64,000 nucleotides of DNA from assembly GCA_047601185.1 (NCBI GenBank), contig JASGJS010000001.1, forward strand, positions 1,550,001 to 1,614,000, written 5' to 3'. The number at the start of each line of letters is the position of its first letter. Within the stretch, counting starts at the first letter, position 1. The position numbers and the translations under genes are program-made. This DNA is from JASGJS01 sp047601185. Lineage in GTDB: Bacteria; Pseudomonadota; Gammaproteobacteria; JAURND01. The notes under the pieces are model-generated. The model saw only the letters and a list, made by a program, of their open reading frames with translations. It did no database searches and was not told the origin of the DNA. Below are positions 8,948-18,019 of this stretch, in pieces.

Positions 8948-9837
8948 AAAAACCCCTCATCCAAACACGCGCAAACCGCCATTAACTCACCTGTTGTCGG
9001 CATGATGAAGCGTAACGAAGCGGCGTGTAACATTAAGTGGGCGGGGCGTAATGCGCTGCGTCGTCCATATTTATCATCTCCTAAAATAGGATACCCCAAA
9101 TGTGCAGCATGTACGCGGATCTGATGAGTGCGGCCGGTGAGGGGTCGGGCTTGTAATAACGACAGCTGTGCGCCGACTTTAAGCGGGGTAAAGAGCGTTT
9201 CTGAAGGTTTGCCGGTGTCTGTGACCTTAACCACTCGTTCTCCTGATTGTAGGGTATTTTTTTGTAAGGCAGCTTGGACACGTTGTTTACCGCCCTGCCA
9301 AGCGCCTTCTACCCAAAGTAGATAGGTTTTTTCGATTTGCCCTTCCAGCAGCATTTTTTGGAGGGCTTTTAAGACGGAAGGTTTTTTGGCTACCATCAGG
9401 CAGCCTGTGGTATCTCTATCTAATCGATGGACTAATTCTAAATATTTAGCTTGTGGATATAGAAACCGTAAGGTCTCGATCACGCCAAACTGTATGCCGC
9501 TGCCGCCGTGCGCTGCGACGCCTGAGGGTTTGTTGAGAATGATTATGTCTTTGTCCTCGTAAACCACGGCGGTTTTTAGGAGATTAAGGTGTTGGATGCT
9601 GGGGGTGGAGATTGGCTTGGGGGCGGATAGGCGCAGGGGAGGAATCCGCAAAATATCCCCTTCGACTAAGCGATAATTTTCGGCAACGCGTTTTTTGTTG
9701 ACCCGCACCTCTCCACTACGCAGGGCGCGATATAGGCGGCTTTTAGGGAGCCCCTTTAAGTGGGTGATCAAAAAATTATCGATGCGCTGGCCGACGTGGT
9801 GGGCTTCGATGGGTAGGAATTTTGTCTGTATATTCAT
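8908..9837 (-). CDS. rluC: 23S rRNA pseudouridine synthase RluC
   Basis: Converts uridines of 23S rRNA (positions 955, 2504, 2580 in E. coli) to pseudouridine. An S4 RNA-binding domain is at about residues 18-64. The catalytic RluA-family domain contains HRLDRDTTGCLMVAKK, with the catalytic Asp at 140. At 309 aa it has family length. The last dozen or so residues (LKAAGVSSPRSQV) are translated from the family A repeat, so the native C-terminus has been replaced. It could be RluD-type rather than RluC; neighbouring rne on the other strand is the usual rluC partner and supports RluC. Confidence 0.9.
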   Translation of the reverse strand: MNIQTKFLPIEAHHVGQRIDNFLITHLKGLPKSRLYRALRSGEVRVNKKRVAENYRLVEGDILRIPPLRLSAPKPISTPSIQHLNLLKTAVVYEDKDIIILNKPSGVAAHGGSGIQFGVIETLRFLYPQAKYLELVHRLDRDTTGCLMVAKKPSVLKALQKMLLEGQIEKTYLLWVEGAWQGGKQRVQAALQKNTLQSGERVVKVTDTGKPSETLFTPLKVGAQLSLLQARPLTGRTHQIRVHAAHLGYPILGDDKYGRRSALRPAHLMLHAASLRFIMPTTGELMAVCACLDEGFLKAAGVSSPRSQV

Positions 9838-9922
9838 TGAACTGGGTCAGGTAACTTGTTATAATTTTGCTGGAAGCTGCGATAAAGTATACAGGATATC
9901 TGCGAATTTTGCTGTGAGTTTG

Positions 9923-10043
9923 TGGCTCTTCCAGAACTGCGTGGTTCAGGTTGTTTTTGAAGGCAAATAAAGCGCAACGAAGGGGAGCGTAGTGAGCCAT
10001 TGCCGGAAAAAATGACCTGAACCACGCAGTTCTGGAAGAGCCA
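9923..10043. repeat. Family D inverted repeat element in the rluC-rne gap
   Basis: A perfect 29-base inverted repeat: 9923-9951 starts TGGCTCTTCCAGAACTGCGT, and its reverse complement ends at 10043. It encloses about 63 bases, and the inner flanks are also partly complementary. Total length is 121 bases. Reading frames through it encode a repeated WLFQNCVVQV stretch, an artefact of the repeat. The element sits between the divergent rluC and rne. Confidence 0.85.
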
Positions 10044-10076
10044 ATCTGCAAGGGAATTTGCTAGAAATTGCTTTTT

Positions 10077-10105
10077 TTGACCGACATGAGTTGATAAAGT
10101 ATATA
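10077..10105 (+). promoter_or_regulatory. Predicted promoter of rne
   Basis: TTGACC (10077-10082), a 17-base spacer, then TATATA (10100-10105), about 90 bases before the rne ATG. The leader between them contains short complementary segments (GTGAAGACAGGCATCAC). rne leaders are autoregulated in enterobacteria; whether that applies here is unknown. Confidence 0.5.
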
Positions 10106-10193
10106 AATTGGTCGCGTTTACAACTGGCTGCGCTCCCATAATGGGTTGAGCGCGCTTGCCTGTGAAGACAGGCATCACACTATATGGATACTT

Positions 10194-12572
10194 ATGAAAA
10201 ATATGCTAATTAACGCAACTCAAACTGAAGAGTTGCGTGTTGCAATTGTTGATTCTGAAAACCAAAACCTGCTTGACTTAATCGTTGAGCGTCAAAGTTA
10301 CAAAACCAAAACGGGCAATATTTATCTGGGCACGGTGAGTAGTGTAGAACCCAGCCTAGATGCGGTATTTGTCAATTATGGCAGCGACCGTCACGGCTTC
10401 CTCCCCTTTAAAGAAATAGCCCAATCCTACTTACAAGGCGACCCCCAAAAGAAATCTGCCATTAAAGACCTCATCCGCGAAGGCCAGGTTGTTATGGTAC
10501 AGGTGGAAAAAGAAGAACGCGGCAATAAAGGCGCTGCCCTTACCACCCGGATCAGCTTGGCGGGTTCTTATGTGGTATTAATGCCCAACAACCCCAAGGC
10601 TGGCGGCATTTCTCGACGGGTCGAAGGAGAAGATCGCGACGAATTACGCGAAATTTTGAGCAATTTACCGTTGCCTGATGAAATGGGCGTGATTGTTCGC
10701 ACAGCGGGCGTGGGCAAGACGATCAATGAATTGCAATGGGATCTCAATAGCCTGTTAAAGCTGTGGGAAACGATTAATAAAGCTGCTGCCGAACGCCAAC
10801 CGCCTTTTTTAATCCACCAAGAAAGTGACATTATCGTGCGCACCATGCGCGATTATTTACGCCAAGATATCAGCCAAATTATTGTTGATAACGCCGTCCT
10901 CTTTCAAAAAATCAAAGAACATTTAGAACAAATTCGCCCGGATTTTGTGGAGCGTCTAAAGCTCTACCAAAAACCCATTCCTTTATTCAATGCCTATCAA
11001 ATTGAACACCAAATCGAATCAGCTCATCAGCGCGAAGTGAGATTAACCTCAGGTGGGGCGATCGTGATTGACCATACGGAAGCCTTAGTGGCAATTGACG
11101 TCAATTCTGCTCGGGCCACTCGTGGCAGTGACATTGAGGATACGGCGTTTAAAACCAATCTAGAAGCAGCTGAAAAGATTGCTTGCCAGCTGCGCCTGCG
11201 TGACATTGGCGGATTGGTTGTCATTGATTTTATTGATATGGCCTCTACTCGTCATCGCCGCGAAGTCGAAAATCATCTGCGTAATGCTTTAAAATTGGAT
11301 AAAGCTCGCACCCAAGTGGGAAGTATTTCACAGCGATTTGGCATTTTAGAAATGTCGCGACAACGCTTAAGGGCTTCTTTGGGAGAGGCCACTCAGGTAG
11401 TGTGTCCGCGTTGTAACGGCTGGGGAACGATTCGTGGCGTAGAATCTTTAGCCCTTTCCATTATCCGCATGATTGAAGAAGATGCGGTCAAGCCCAATAC
11501 CACCCAAATTCAGGCGCAGGTGCCGATTGATGTCGCCACTTTTATCATGAATGAAAAGCGCGAAGCCATCCTCAATATTGAAAAAAATCATAACATTACC
11601 ATTCAAATTTTGCCGAATCCGGATTATGAATCTCCCCGTTATAGAATCAGACGATTAAATCGGGATGAGGTATACCACAGTCGTCATAAACCCAGCTATC
11701 AACTGTTAGAAGGGGTGGAAGAGGTCGCGCAAACCAAGAAGATGTCTAATCTTAAGATGGATGAAAAACCTGCTGTGAGCACGTTACATTCTCAACCCGC
11801 GCCGTTACCTTCTTCTGGAGATAAAAAGGCCAGCCCCAGTCTCATTAAACGATTCTTGGTGAGCTTATTTGGGGGAGAAGAATCTCAAGACAATAAACTG
11901 GCCACTGAAGGTGCCATTAAAGTTAAACCTGTCCTGCCAGCGGCTTCCGTTACTGTTGCCAAACCGGCAGAAAGATCGAGTGAATCTCATGGAGCAGGTA
12001 GAAGGCCCCATAGAGCCGGCGGCCATAAGCCCATGGCAAAACCCGTGGTGAAACCGCAAACACCGCAAATACAAACACAAACACCCGTCACAGAGAAGGA
12101 AGATGTGTCGCAAACGGATTTTAAAGCGCGGACACGTCGAGGGGTGAGAGGTGGAAGAAGGCGGATTACCGGCAGTAGTGTGCCGGGCGTTGTACCTACG
12201 CCACATGCCAGCCCAGCTAAACCTTCTATTCCTCAACAAGCTCGTCATATTGAAGAAGTTCCTGTGCCGCCTTTAGAGCACTTGCCACCCTTTCCAACCG
12301 ATTTGGAAGATTATTACCAAGATGCGTTACGCGTCAAAGGCGTAAAAACCGCTGCGCAACCGCGTCCTGCGAAACCTGAAACACCACCGCCGGTTGAAAG
12401 TAAAAAACTCGAAGAACCCCCACAAAAAGTTGAAGTGTCTAGCGTCGTCAAAGAAGAAGTTTCGATCAAAATAGAACCTGCTGTGAAACCTGTGGTCGTC
12501 AAAGCGCAGGTTGAAAAGCCTGTTGAATTGAATAAGGCTGAGGCGATAAAGCAGGATGAGCAGGATAATTAA
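10194..12572 (+). CDS. rne: Ribonuclease E
   Basis: Essential endoribonuclease for mRNA decay and rRNA/tRNA processing, and core of the degradosome. I chose ATG 10194 because MKNMLINATQTEELRVAIVD matches the conserved RNase E N-terminus; the upstream ATG at 10146 would add an unrelated 16 residues. An S1 domain (about 36-118), 5'-sensor and DNase-like domain follow. The catalytic Asp residues are at 302 and 345, equivalent to D303/D346 in E. coli. The Zn-link CPRC is at 404-407. At 792 aa the C-terminal scaffold is shorter than in E. coli (1061 aa). It is rich in Pro, Lys and Val, with an amphipathic SLIKRFLVSLFGG segment near 548-561 that probably anchors it to the membrane. Confidence 0.95.
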   Translation: MKNMLINATQTEELRVAIVDSENQNLLDLIVERQSYKTKTGNIYLGTVSSVEPSLDAVFVNYGSDRHGFLPFKEIAQSYLQGDPQKKSAIKDLIREGQVVMVQVEKEERGNKGAALTTRISLAGSYVVLMPNNPKAGGISRRVEGEDRDELREILSNLPLPDEMGVIVRTAGVGKTINELQWDLNSLLKLWETINKAAAERQPPFLIHQESDIIVRTMRDYLRQDISQIIVDNAVLFQKIKEHLEQIRPDFVERLKLYQKPIPLFNAYQIEHQIESAHQREVRLTSGGAIVIDHTEALVAIDVNSARATRGSDIEDTAFKTNLEAAEKIACQLRLRDIGGLVVIDFIDMASTRHRREVENHLRNALKLDKARTQVGSISQRFGILEMSRQRLRASLGEATQVVCPRCNGWGTIRGVESLALSIIRMIEEDAVKPNTTQIQAQVPIDVATFIMNEKREAILNIEKNHNITIQILPNPDYESPRYRIRRLNRDEVYHSRHKPSYQLLEGVEEVAQTKKMSNLKMDEKPAVSTLHSQPAPLPSSGDKKASPSLIKRFLVSLFGGEESQDNKLATEGAIKVKPVLPAASVTVAKPAERSSESHGAGRRPHRAGGHKPMAKPVVKPQTPQIQTQTPVTEKEDVSQTDFKARTRRGVRGGRRRITGSSVPGVVPTPHASPAKPSIPQQARHIEEVPVPPLEHLPPFPTDLEDYYQDALRVKGVKTAAQPRPAKPETPPPVESKKLEEPPQKVEVSSVVKEEVSIKIEPAVKPVVVKAQVEKPVELNKAEAIKQDEQDN

Positions 12573-12595
12573 TTTTTCACTCTCCGAGAAGCCTG

Positions 12596-14332
12596 ATGCA
12601 AATTGATTCAAAATTACAACAAGCCTTTCCCGCGTCAACTAAGATGTATCATGCGGGTCAGCACTATCCCGATTTGCAAGTGCCTTTTCGGCAAATTGCT
12701 TTGACCAATGGCGCGGTTTTGCCGGTGTATGATACAACAGGCCCATATACCGATCCCCATCAAACCTTGGATATTCAAGTTGGATTAAAGCCTATAAGAG
12801 AAACTTGGATCGTAAACCGAGGCGATACAGAGCTTTACACAGGTCGGCCTATCCAAGCCAAAGATAATGGCTATCGAGATTTAGATAAAACGGCTATGGA
12901 AGCTGCGCTTAAACTGCAGCGTCAGCCGAGAAGAGCGCTCCAAGGTCAAGCCGTGACTCAATTGCATTATGCGCGAAAAGGCATGATCACCCCTGAAATG
13001 GAATATGTGGCGATTCGTGAAAATGTGCGGAAACAGCAAATCGTGCATCCTGACCGCGAAAAACGTCTCAAAGGTTACGGTTGGGGTGCCAATATTCCTG
13101 AACAGATCACGCCTGAATTTGTCCGCACCGAAGTGGCAGCTGGGCGCGCTATTATTCCCGCCAATATTAATCATACCGAATTAGAACCCATGATTATTGG
13201 CCGTAATTTTTTGGTGAAGATTAATGCGAATATTGGCACTTCAGCGGTAAGTTCTTCGATTCCCGAAGAAGTGGAAAAAATGGTTTATGCCACGCGTTGG
13301 GGCGCTGACACCGTGATGGATCTTTCGACAGGGAAGAATATCCACACTACACGCGATTTTATTTTACGGAATTCTCCAGTGCCTATTGGTACAGTCGTTG
13401 TGTATCAAGCCCTCGAAAAAGTTGATGGTGTCGCTGCGGATTTAACGTGGGAAATCTTCCGTGACACTTTAATTGAACAAGCTGAGCAGGGTGTGGATTA
13501 TTTCACCATTCACGCCGGCGTATTGTTGGGTTATGTACCGCTCGCACTCGCCCGCCAAACTGGTATTGTTTCGCGCGGTGGTTCCATTATGGCGCAATGG
13601 TGCTTAGCGCATCATAAAGAAAATTTCCTCTATACCCATTTTGAAGAAATTTGCGACATCATGCGTAGTTATGATGTGAGTTTTTCATTGGGTGATGGCT
13701 TGCGACCAGGCTCACAAGCTGATGCCAATGATGAAGCACAATTTGCTGAATTAAAAACTTTAGGTGAATTGACCCAAGTTGCTTGGAAACATGATGTGCA
13801 AGTGATGATTGAAGGTCCTGGCCATGTGCCGATGCATCTGATTAAAGAGAATATGGATAAGCAATTGGCAGAATGTTATGAAGCGCCTTTTTATACGTTA
13901 GGGCCTTTAACCACAGATATTGCGCCGGGTTATGATCATATCACCAGTGCGATTGGTGCAGCGATGATTGGTTGGTATGGTTGTGCCATGTTGTGCTATG
14001 TCACACCTAAAGAACACTTAGGATTGCCGAATCGAGATGATGTCAAAGCGGGAATCATTGCCTATAAAATTGCCGCGCATGCTGCAGATATTGCCAAAGG
14101 CCATCCCGCGGCGCGTTATCGTGATGATGTGTTATCCGAAGCGAGATTTAATTTCCGTTGGGAAGATCAATTTAATTTGTCGTTGGATCCTGAAACCGCT
14201 AAAGCCTATCATGATGAGTCTTTGCCGCAAGACTCTGCTAAAACCGCAGAATTTTGCTCGATGTGTGGCCCTAAATTCTGTTCTATGCATATTACCCAGC
14301 AATTATTTGATTTAACCCCCTCATCCGCCTAA
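12596..14332 (+). CDS. thiC: Phosphomethylpyrimidine synthase ThiC
   Basis: Radical-SAM enzyme converting aminoimidazole ribotide to hydroxymethylpyrimidine phosphate for thiamine synthesis. The [4Fe-4S] motif CSMCGPKFC is at the C-terminus. The body has typical blocks (YDTTGPYTDP, EGPGHVPMH, LGPLTTDIAPGYDH). At 578 aa it is the shorter form compared with E. coli (631 aa). It begins 23 bases after rne, with no TPP riboswitch visible, so it is likely transcribed with rne or from a promoter inside it. The final Thr-Pro-Ser-Ser-Ala-stop is encoded by a family C repeat. Confidence 0.95.
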   Translation: MQIDSKLQQAFPASTKMYHAGQHYPDLQVPFRQIALTNGAVLPVYDTTGPYTDPHQTLDIQVGLKPIRETWIVNRGDTELYTGRPIQAKDNGYRDLDKTAMEAALKLQRQPRRALQGQAVTQLHYARKGMITPEMEYVAIRENVRKQQIVHPDREKRLKGYGWGANIPEQITPEFVRTEVAAGRAIIPANINHTELEPMIIGRNFLVKINANIGTSAVSSSIPEEVEKMVYATRWGADTVMDLSTGKNIHTTRDFILRNSPVPIGTVVVYQALEKVDGVAADLTWEIFRDTLIEQAEQGVDYFTIHAGVLLGYVPLALARQTGIVSRGGSIMAQWCLAHHKENFLYTHFEEICDIMRSYDVSFSLGDGLRPGSQADANDEAQFAELKTLGELTQVAWKHDVQVMIEGPGHVPMHLIKENMDKQLAECYEAPFYTLGPLTTDIAPGYDHITSAIGAAMIGWYGCAMLCYVTPKEHLGLPNRDDVKAGIIAYKIAAHAADIAKGHPAARYRDDVLSEARFNFRWEDQFNLSLDPETAKAYHDESLPQDSAKTAEFCSMCGPKFCSMHITQQLFDLTPSSA

Positions 14333-14361
14333 CGGCACCTTCTCCCACAGAGGGGAGAAGG
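14316..14361. repeat. Family C repeat (thiC-thiO junction)
   Basis: The sequence begins CCCCCTCATCCGCCTAACGG, then CACCTTCTCCC with a hairpin CCTTCTCCC-ACAGA-GGGGAGAAGG. Other copies at 20576, 26076 and 33358 read TATCGG where this one reads TAACGG; that base makes the thiC stop codon. The hairpin lies between thiC and thiO and could attenuate or protect the transcript. Confidence 0.8.
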
Positions 14362-14422
14362 CTCCACATCAAATTTTAAAGGGATTCTCTGGCTATGGTA
14401 TTTTTTTAAAAAGAGGTGGAGA

Positions 14423-15475
14423 ATGAAAGCTGCCATTATTGGCACTGGTGTGATGGGTCAAGTGTTGGCTTTTAATCTCTTGCAAGCCGGTTGGCAGGTG
14501 ACTTTATTTGATCAACGCGCTTCCGCTGATGCGTTAAATTGCAGTCAAACCGCCGCGGGTTTATTAACCCCGATGTCCGAATTGGAAAAAAATGCCGCGA
14601 TTATTTTCCAGTTGGGCGTCATATCCTTAAAAAAATGCTGGCCAACGCTATTACAGCAACTCCCAGAACCGGTGTATTTCGCCGATAAGGGCAGTTTAGT
14701 GCTCGCGCATCCGAATGACAAAGCCGAGCTACAACGTTTCCAACACCACATTGAAACGCGACTTGAATTAATGCCTAATAGCACACACGTACAGCAATCG
14801 GTGATTCGCCAATTAGAACCCGAGTTAGCACAATTTCAAGAAGGTCTATATTTATCTGCGGAAGGCAATCTCGATAATCAGCAGTTTTTAACGATATTGC
14901 AACAGTTCTTATTAGATCGCTCCGTCAAATTTTGTTATAATGAAACCGTCATACCGACTGCTGATTGGGGTAAAACCCAGGGTTTTCAGTGGGTGTTTGA
15001 TTGCAGAGGATTAGGCGCTCAGCAGGATTTACCCGGACTGAGAGGCATTCGCGGCGAAGTGATTTGGTTACATGCGCCGGAAGTGAATGTACAACGCCCG
15101 ATACGATTGATGCACCCTCGTCACAGCATTTATATTGCACCGCGACCCAATCATCTGTATATCGTCGGCGCCAGTGAAATCGAAACGGAAGATAATAGCC
15201 CCATTTCAGTACAAAGCACCTTAGAACTATTGTCGGCAGCGTATTATTTGCATAAAGGATTTGCAGAGGCTCGAGTGCTCAAAACCTTAACGCATTCGCG
15301 TCCCACCTTTGAGGATCATTTACCTAAGATTTTTTATCGACCCGGTTTGATTGCGCTCAATGGTTTATACCGGCATGGATTTTTGTTAGCACCGGTATTG
15401 GCACAGGAAATATTACGTTATTTAACCCAAGATTTTTCTTCTCTGCATTTTCCAAATTTATGGCAAACTTTTTAA
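14423..15475 (+). CDS. thiO: Glycine oxidase ThiO
   Basis: FAD-dependent oxidase that makes dehydroglycine from glycine for the thiazole moiety of thiamine. The N-terminal dinucleotide-binding motif is IGTGVMGQVLAFNL (about 6-19), and this is a DAO-fold protein of 350 aa. A strong AGAGGTGGAGA ribosome site sits before ATG 14423. The end overlaps thiS by 16 bases, which couples the two. Presence of ThiO instead of ThiH implies aerobic thiazole synthesis. Confidence 0.92.
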   Translation: MKAAIIGTGVMGQVLAFNLLQAGWQVTLFDQRASADALNCSQTAAGLLTPMSELEKNAAIIFQLGVISLKKCWPTLLQQLPEPVYFADKGSLVLAHPNDKAELQRFQHHIETRLELMPNSTHVQQSVIRQLEPELAQFQEGLYLSAEGNLDNQQFLTILQQFLLDRSVKFCYNETVIPTADWGKTQGFQWVFDCRGLGAQQDLPGLRGIRGEVIWLHAPEVNVQRPIRLMHPRHSIYIAPRPNHLYIVGASEIETEDNSPISVQSTLELLSAAYYLHKGFAEARVLKTLTHSRPTFEDHLPKIFYRPGLIALNGLYRHGFLLAPVLAQEILRYLTQDFSSLHFPNLWQTF

Positions 15476-15669
15476 CTGTTTTTTTAAATCAAGTGGCGCA
15501 AAATATTGCCACCACCAATCTGCAAACTTTTTTGTCGACACAAGGCTATCAGGCAGGCAGTTTTGCCGTGATGATCAATCAGCAATTAGTGCCTCGCTCA
15601 CAATATGCGCAGACCGAATTAACCGAAGGCGATAAAATCGACATTATCTTACCGATGCAAGGGGGCTGA
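15460..15669 (+). CDS. thiS: Sulfur carrier protein ThiS
   Basis: Small ubiquitin-like carrier (69 aa) that delivers sulfur as a C-terminal thiocarboxylate to ThiG. It ends in the required Gly-Gly (LPMQGG). It starts inside thiO and ends three bases before thiG. No thiF adenylyltransferase lies in the cluster; a MoeB-type enzyme elsewhere would be needed. Confidence 0.93.
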   Translation: MANFLTVFLNQVAQNIATTNLQTFLSTQGYQAGSFAVMINQQLVPRSQYAQTELTEGDKIDIILPMQGG

Positions 15670-15671
15670 GT

Positions 15672-17966
15672 ATGTGGTCACTGGCGGATAAACAACTGTC
15701 CAACCGTTTAATTTTGGGAACGTCACAATATCCTTCTTTACAGATTTTACAAGAAGCCATTACCCAATCCGGTGCGCAAATGATTACCGTCTCTTTGCGT
15801 CGCCAACTCGGTGACAATACGCAATCCACTCAAAATACTTTTTGGGAGCAGATCAAGCAATTAAATTGTCATATTCTGCCCAATACCGCGGGATGTCGCA
15901 CGGCAAAAGAAGCGGTGATGATGGCAGAAATTGCCAGAGATTTATTTGAAACGAATTGGATTAAGTTAGAAGTGATAGGGGATGATTATAGTTTACAGCC
16001 ACATCCTTTTGAGTTGCTGAACGCTGCTAGAACGCTTATTCAAGCGGGTTTTACGGTTTTTCCTTATTGCACCGAAGATTTAGTGTTAGCGCAACATCTA
16101 TATGACAGTGGCTGCCAAATTTTAATGCCTTGGGCTGCGCCGATTGGATCAGGAAAAGGGATTTTAAATCCTTATGCGTTAGAAACGTTACGGTTGCGTT
16201 TACCCAAAGCGACATTAATTATCGATGCAGGGATTGGCAAACCCTCTCATGCAATTCAAGTGATGGAATTAGGTTTTGATGGCGTATTATTAAATACGGC
16301 GGTGGCGCTGGCCAAAGATCCGGTGCAAATGGCGGTCAGTTTTAGTGATGCAGTTAAATCAGGGCGTGCGGCATATTTAGCCGGAGCAATGGCAGAAAGA
16401 AACTGTGGTCATCCCGGCACGCCTTTGATTGATACCCCATTTTGGCAACAGGAGACTGCTGTAAAATCTGAGGCTCAACCTTCACATCCTCCTGCCCAAT
16501 CTATTGCCGTTAAGCCCATTGTTTGGACGATCGCAGGTTCTGATTCAGGCGGTGGCGCTGGCATTCAAGCCGATTTACATACTTTTCAAGCATTAGGCGC
16601 TTATGGATGTTCGGTGATTACGGCGGTGACAGCGCAAAATAGTGTGCAAGTGGGGGATATTCATTATGTGCCGGGTGAAAGCGTGATGAAGCAGCTGGCT
16701 TTATTGACGCAAGATTTACCGGCGAAAGCCGTTAAACTCGGCATGTTAGGCAACCCAGATGCATTAGCCGCCATTGCACAATTTTTAGCGCATTTTTCAG
16801 GACAGGTCGTATTGGATCCTGTGTTGATTGCGTCTTCTGGCAATCCTTTATTTAAAATGGATGCAGCGGATTATATTCAACATTTATTGCAATTATTGCC
16901 GTACGCAGCAGTAGTCACGCCAAATATTCCGGAAGCAGAAGCTATTACGGGTTTACCGATTCAAAATTATGACGATATCATCACTGCAGCACAAAAATTT
17001 TTAACACTGGGTGCGCAAAGTGTGCTGATTAAAGGTGGGCACTTGCAAAATGATGACTACAGTCAAGATTATTGGACCAATGGACAGCAGGCTTTTTGGC
17101 TGGCGTGTCCTCGTCAAGCAGGGAATTATCATGGTGGAGGGTGCACTTTATCTTCTGCAATTGCGGCTACATTGGCGTTAGATTATCCGCTGCCAGATGC
17201 CATTGTGATTGCGAAAATGTATTATCAGCAGGGGATACAGTTTGCGGCACAAAATAAACCAGGCAAGGGGCCTGCGCCAGTGAATCCGACTTATTGGCCA
17301 CAATCCGAACGTAACTTGCCACTGTTAAGTGAAAAACCTTTGACTCAAATCATGCCGGCTTCTCCCAGTTGTGGAGATACACCACTTGGTTTATATCCCG
17401 TGGTAGATGATGTCAGTTGGTTAAAAAAATTGTTGCCCCTAGGCATAAAAACGATTCAATTAAGAATTAAAGATCAGCAAAAATTACAAACGCAAATTGC
17501 GGAGGCAGTGCAATTGGCTCGATACCATGAGACGCGTTTATTTATTAACGACGATTGGGAGCTAGCCATTCAGCACGGCGCTTATGGCGTGCATTTAGGA
17601 CAAGAAGATTTAGTCACCGCTGATATGGATCGCATTAAACGCGCTGGACTTCGATTAGGCATCAGCACCCACAGTTATGCTGAACTCGCTACTGCGCATA
17701 CTTATCGACCTTCTTACGTTGCATTAGGACCTATTTACCCCACCACCAGCAAAGTGATGAAGTTTGCACCGCAAGGAGAAGAAAAACTACGACAATGGCG
17801 GCGATTAGTGGATTATCCTTTGGTCGCGATTGGAGGGATTCAAACGCAGCATATTGCTGGGTTGTTACAAGCCGGTGCGGATGGGGTAGCAATGATTTCG
17901 GCGATTACTCAAGCACCGCAGATCGAAAGTAGCGTGGAGACAATGTTGGCACTATGTGATAAATAG
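15672..17966 (+). CDS. thiG: Trifunctional ThiG-ThiD-ThiE thiamine synthesis fusion
   Basis: One 764 aa frame holds three enzymes. Residues 1-260 are thiazole synthase ThiG, with catalytic Lys98 in IKLEVIGD and the C-terminal block RAAYLAGAMAERNCGHPGTP. Residues about 281-545 are HMP/HMP-P kinase ThiD (TIAGSDSGGGAGIQAD; VLDPVLIASSG; anion hole HGGGCTLSSA, where most homologues have GTGC). Residues about 571-764 are thiamine phosphate synthase ThiE (LGLYPVVDD, QLRIKDQ, FINDDWELA, ALGPIYPTTSK). Short Pro/Ser-rich linkers separate them. ThiD-ThiE fusions are well known; adding ThiG at the N-terminus is uncommon. The frame shows no break, so the fusion looks real and lets one polypeptide make and join both thiamine halves. 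A terminator-like family A hairpin follows. Confidence 0.94.
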   Translation: MWSLADKQLSNRLILGTSQYPSLQILQEAITQSGAQMITVSLRRQLGDNTQSTQNTFWEQIKQLNCHILPNTAGCRTAKEAVMMAEIARDLFETNWIKLEVIGDDYSLQPHPFELLNAARTLIQAGFTVFPYCTEDLVLAQHLYDSGCQILMPWAAPIGSGKGILNPYALETLRLRLPKATLIIDAGIGKPSHAIQVMELGFDGVLLNTAVALAKDPVQMAVSFSDAVKSGRAAYLAGAMAERNCGHPGTPLIDTPFWQQETAVKSEAQPSHPPAQSIAVKPIVWTIAGSDSGGGAGIQADLHTFQALGAYGCSVITAVTAQNSVQVGDIHYVPGESVMKQLALLTQDLPAKAVKLGMLGNPDALAAIAQFLAHFSGQVVLDPVLIASSGNPLFKMDAADYIQHLLQLLPYAAVVTPNIPEAEAITGLPIQNYDDIITAAQKFLTLGAQSVLIKGGHLQNDDYSQDYWTNGQQAFWLACPRQAGNYHGGGCTLSSAIAATLALDYPLPDAIVIAKMYYQQGIQFAAQNKPGKGPAPVNPTYWPQSERNLPLLSEKPLTQIMPASPSCGDTPLGLYPVVDDVSWLKKLLPLGIKTIQLRIKDQQKLQTQIAEAVQLARYHETRLFINDDWELAIQHGAYGVHLGQEDLVTADMDRIKRAGLRLGISTHSYAELATAHTYRPSYVALGPIYPTTSKVMKFAPQGEEKLRQWRRLVDYPLVAIGGIQTQHIAGLLQAGADGVAMISAITQAPQIESSVETMLALCDK

Positions 17967-17977
17967 CACGGACTTGA

Positions 17978-18008
17978 CTGGAGCGCGGGCAGCTTGCCCG
18001 CTGCTTTT
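17978..18008 (+). terminator. Family A hairpin acting as terminator after the thi cluster
   Basis: GCGGGCAGCTTGCCCGC hairpin followed by TGCTTTTTA, 12 bases after the thiG-D-E stop. It is a single end of the family A repeat and has the form of a rho-independent terminator. On the minus strand it also lies just past the end of the glycosyltransferase gene. Confidence 0.65.
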
Positions 18009-18019
18009 TAATCCCAACA

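Noticed and set aside
9834..10178. Frame containing the peptide WLFQNCVVQV twice
   Set aside because: It is the family D inverted repeat read through both arms, not a protein repeat.
10146..10193. Upstream start of rne adding 16 residues
   Set aside because: The added residues are not part of the conserved RNase E N-terminus, which begins at ATG 10194.
11865..12248. Long minus-strand frames opposite rne
   Set aside because: Shadows of the repetitive Pro/Lys/Val codons in the rne C-terminal scaffold; no conserved features.
12560..12600. TPP riboswitch before thiC
   Set aside because: Only 23 bases of gap and no recognisable thi-box pairing.
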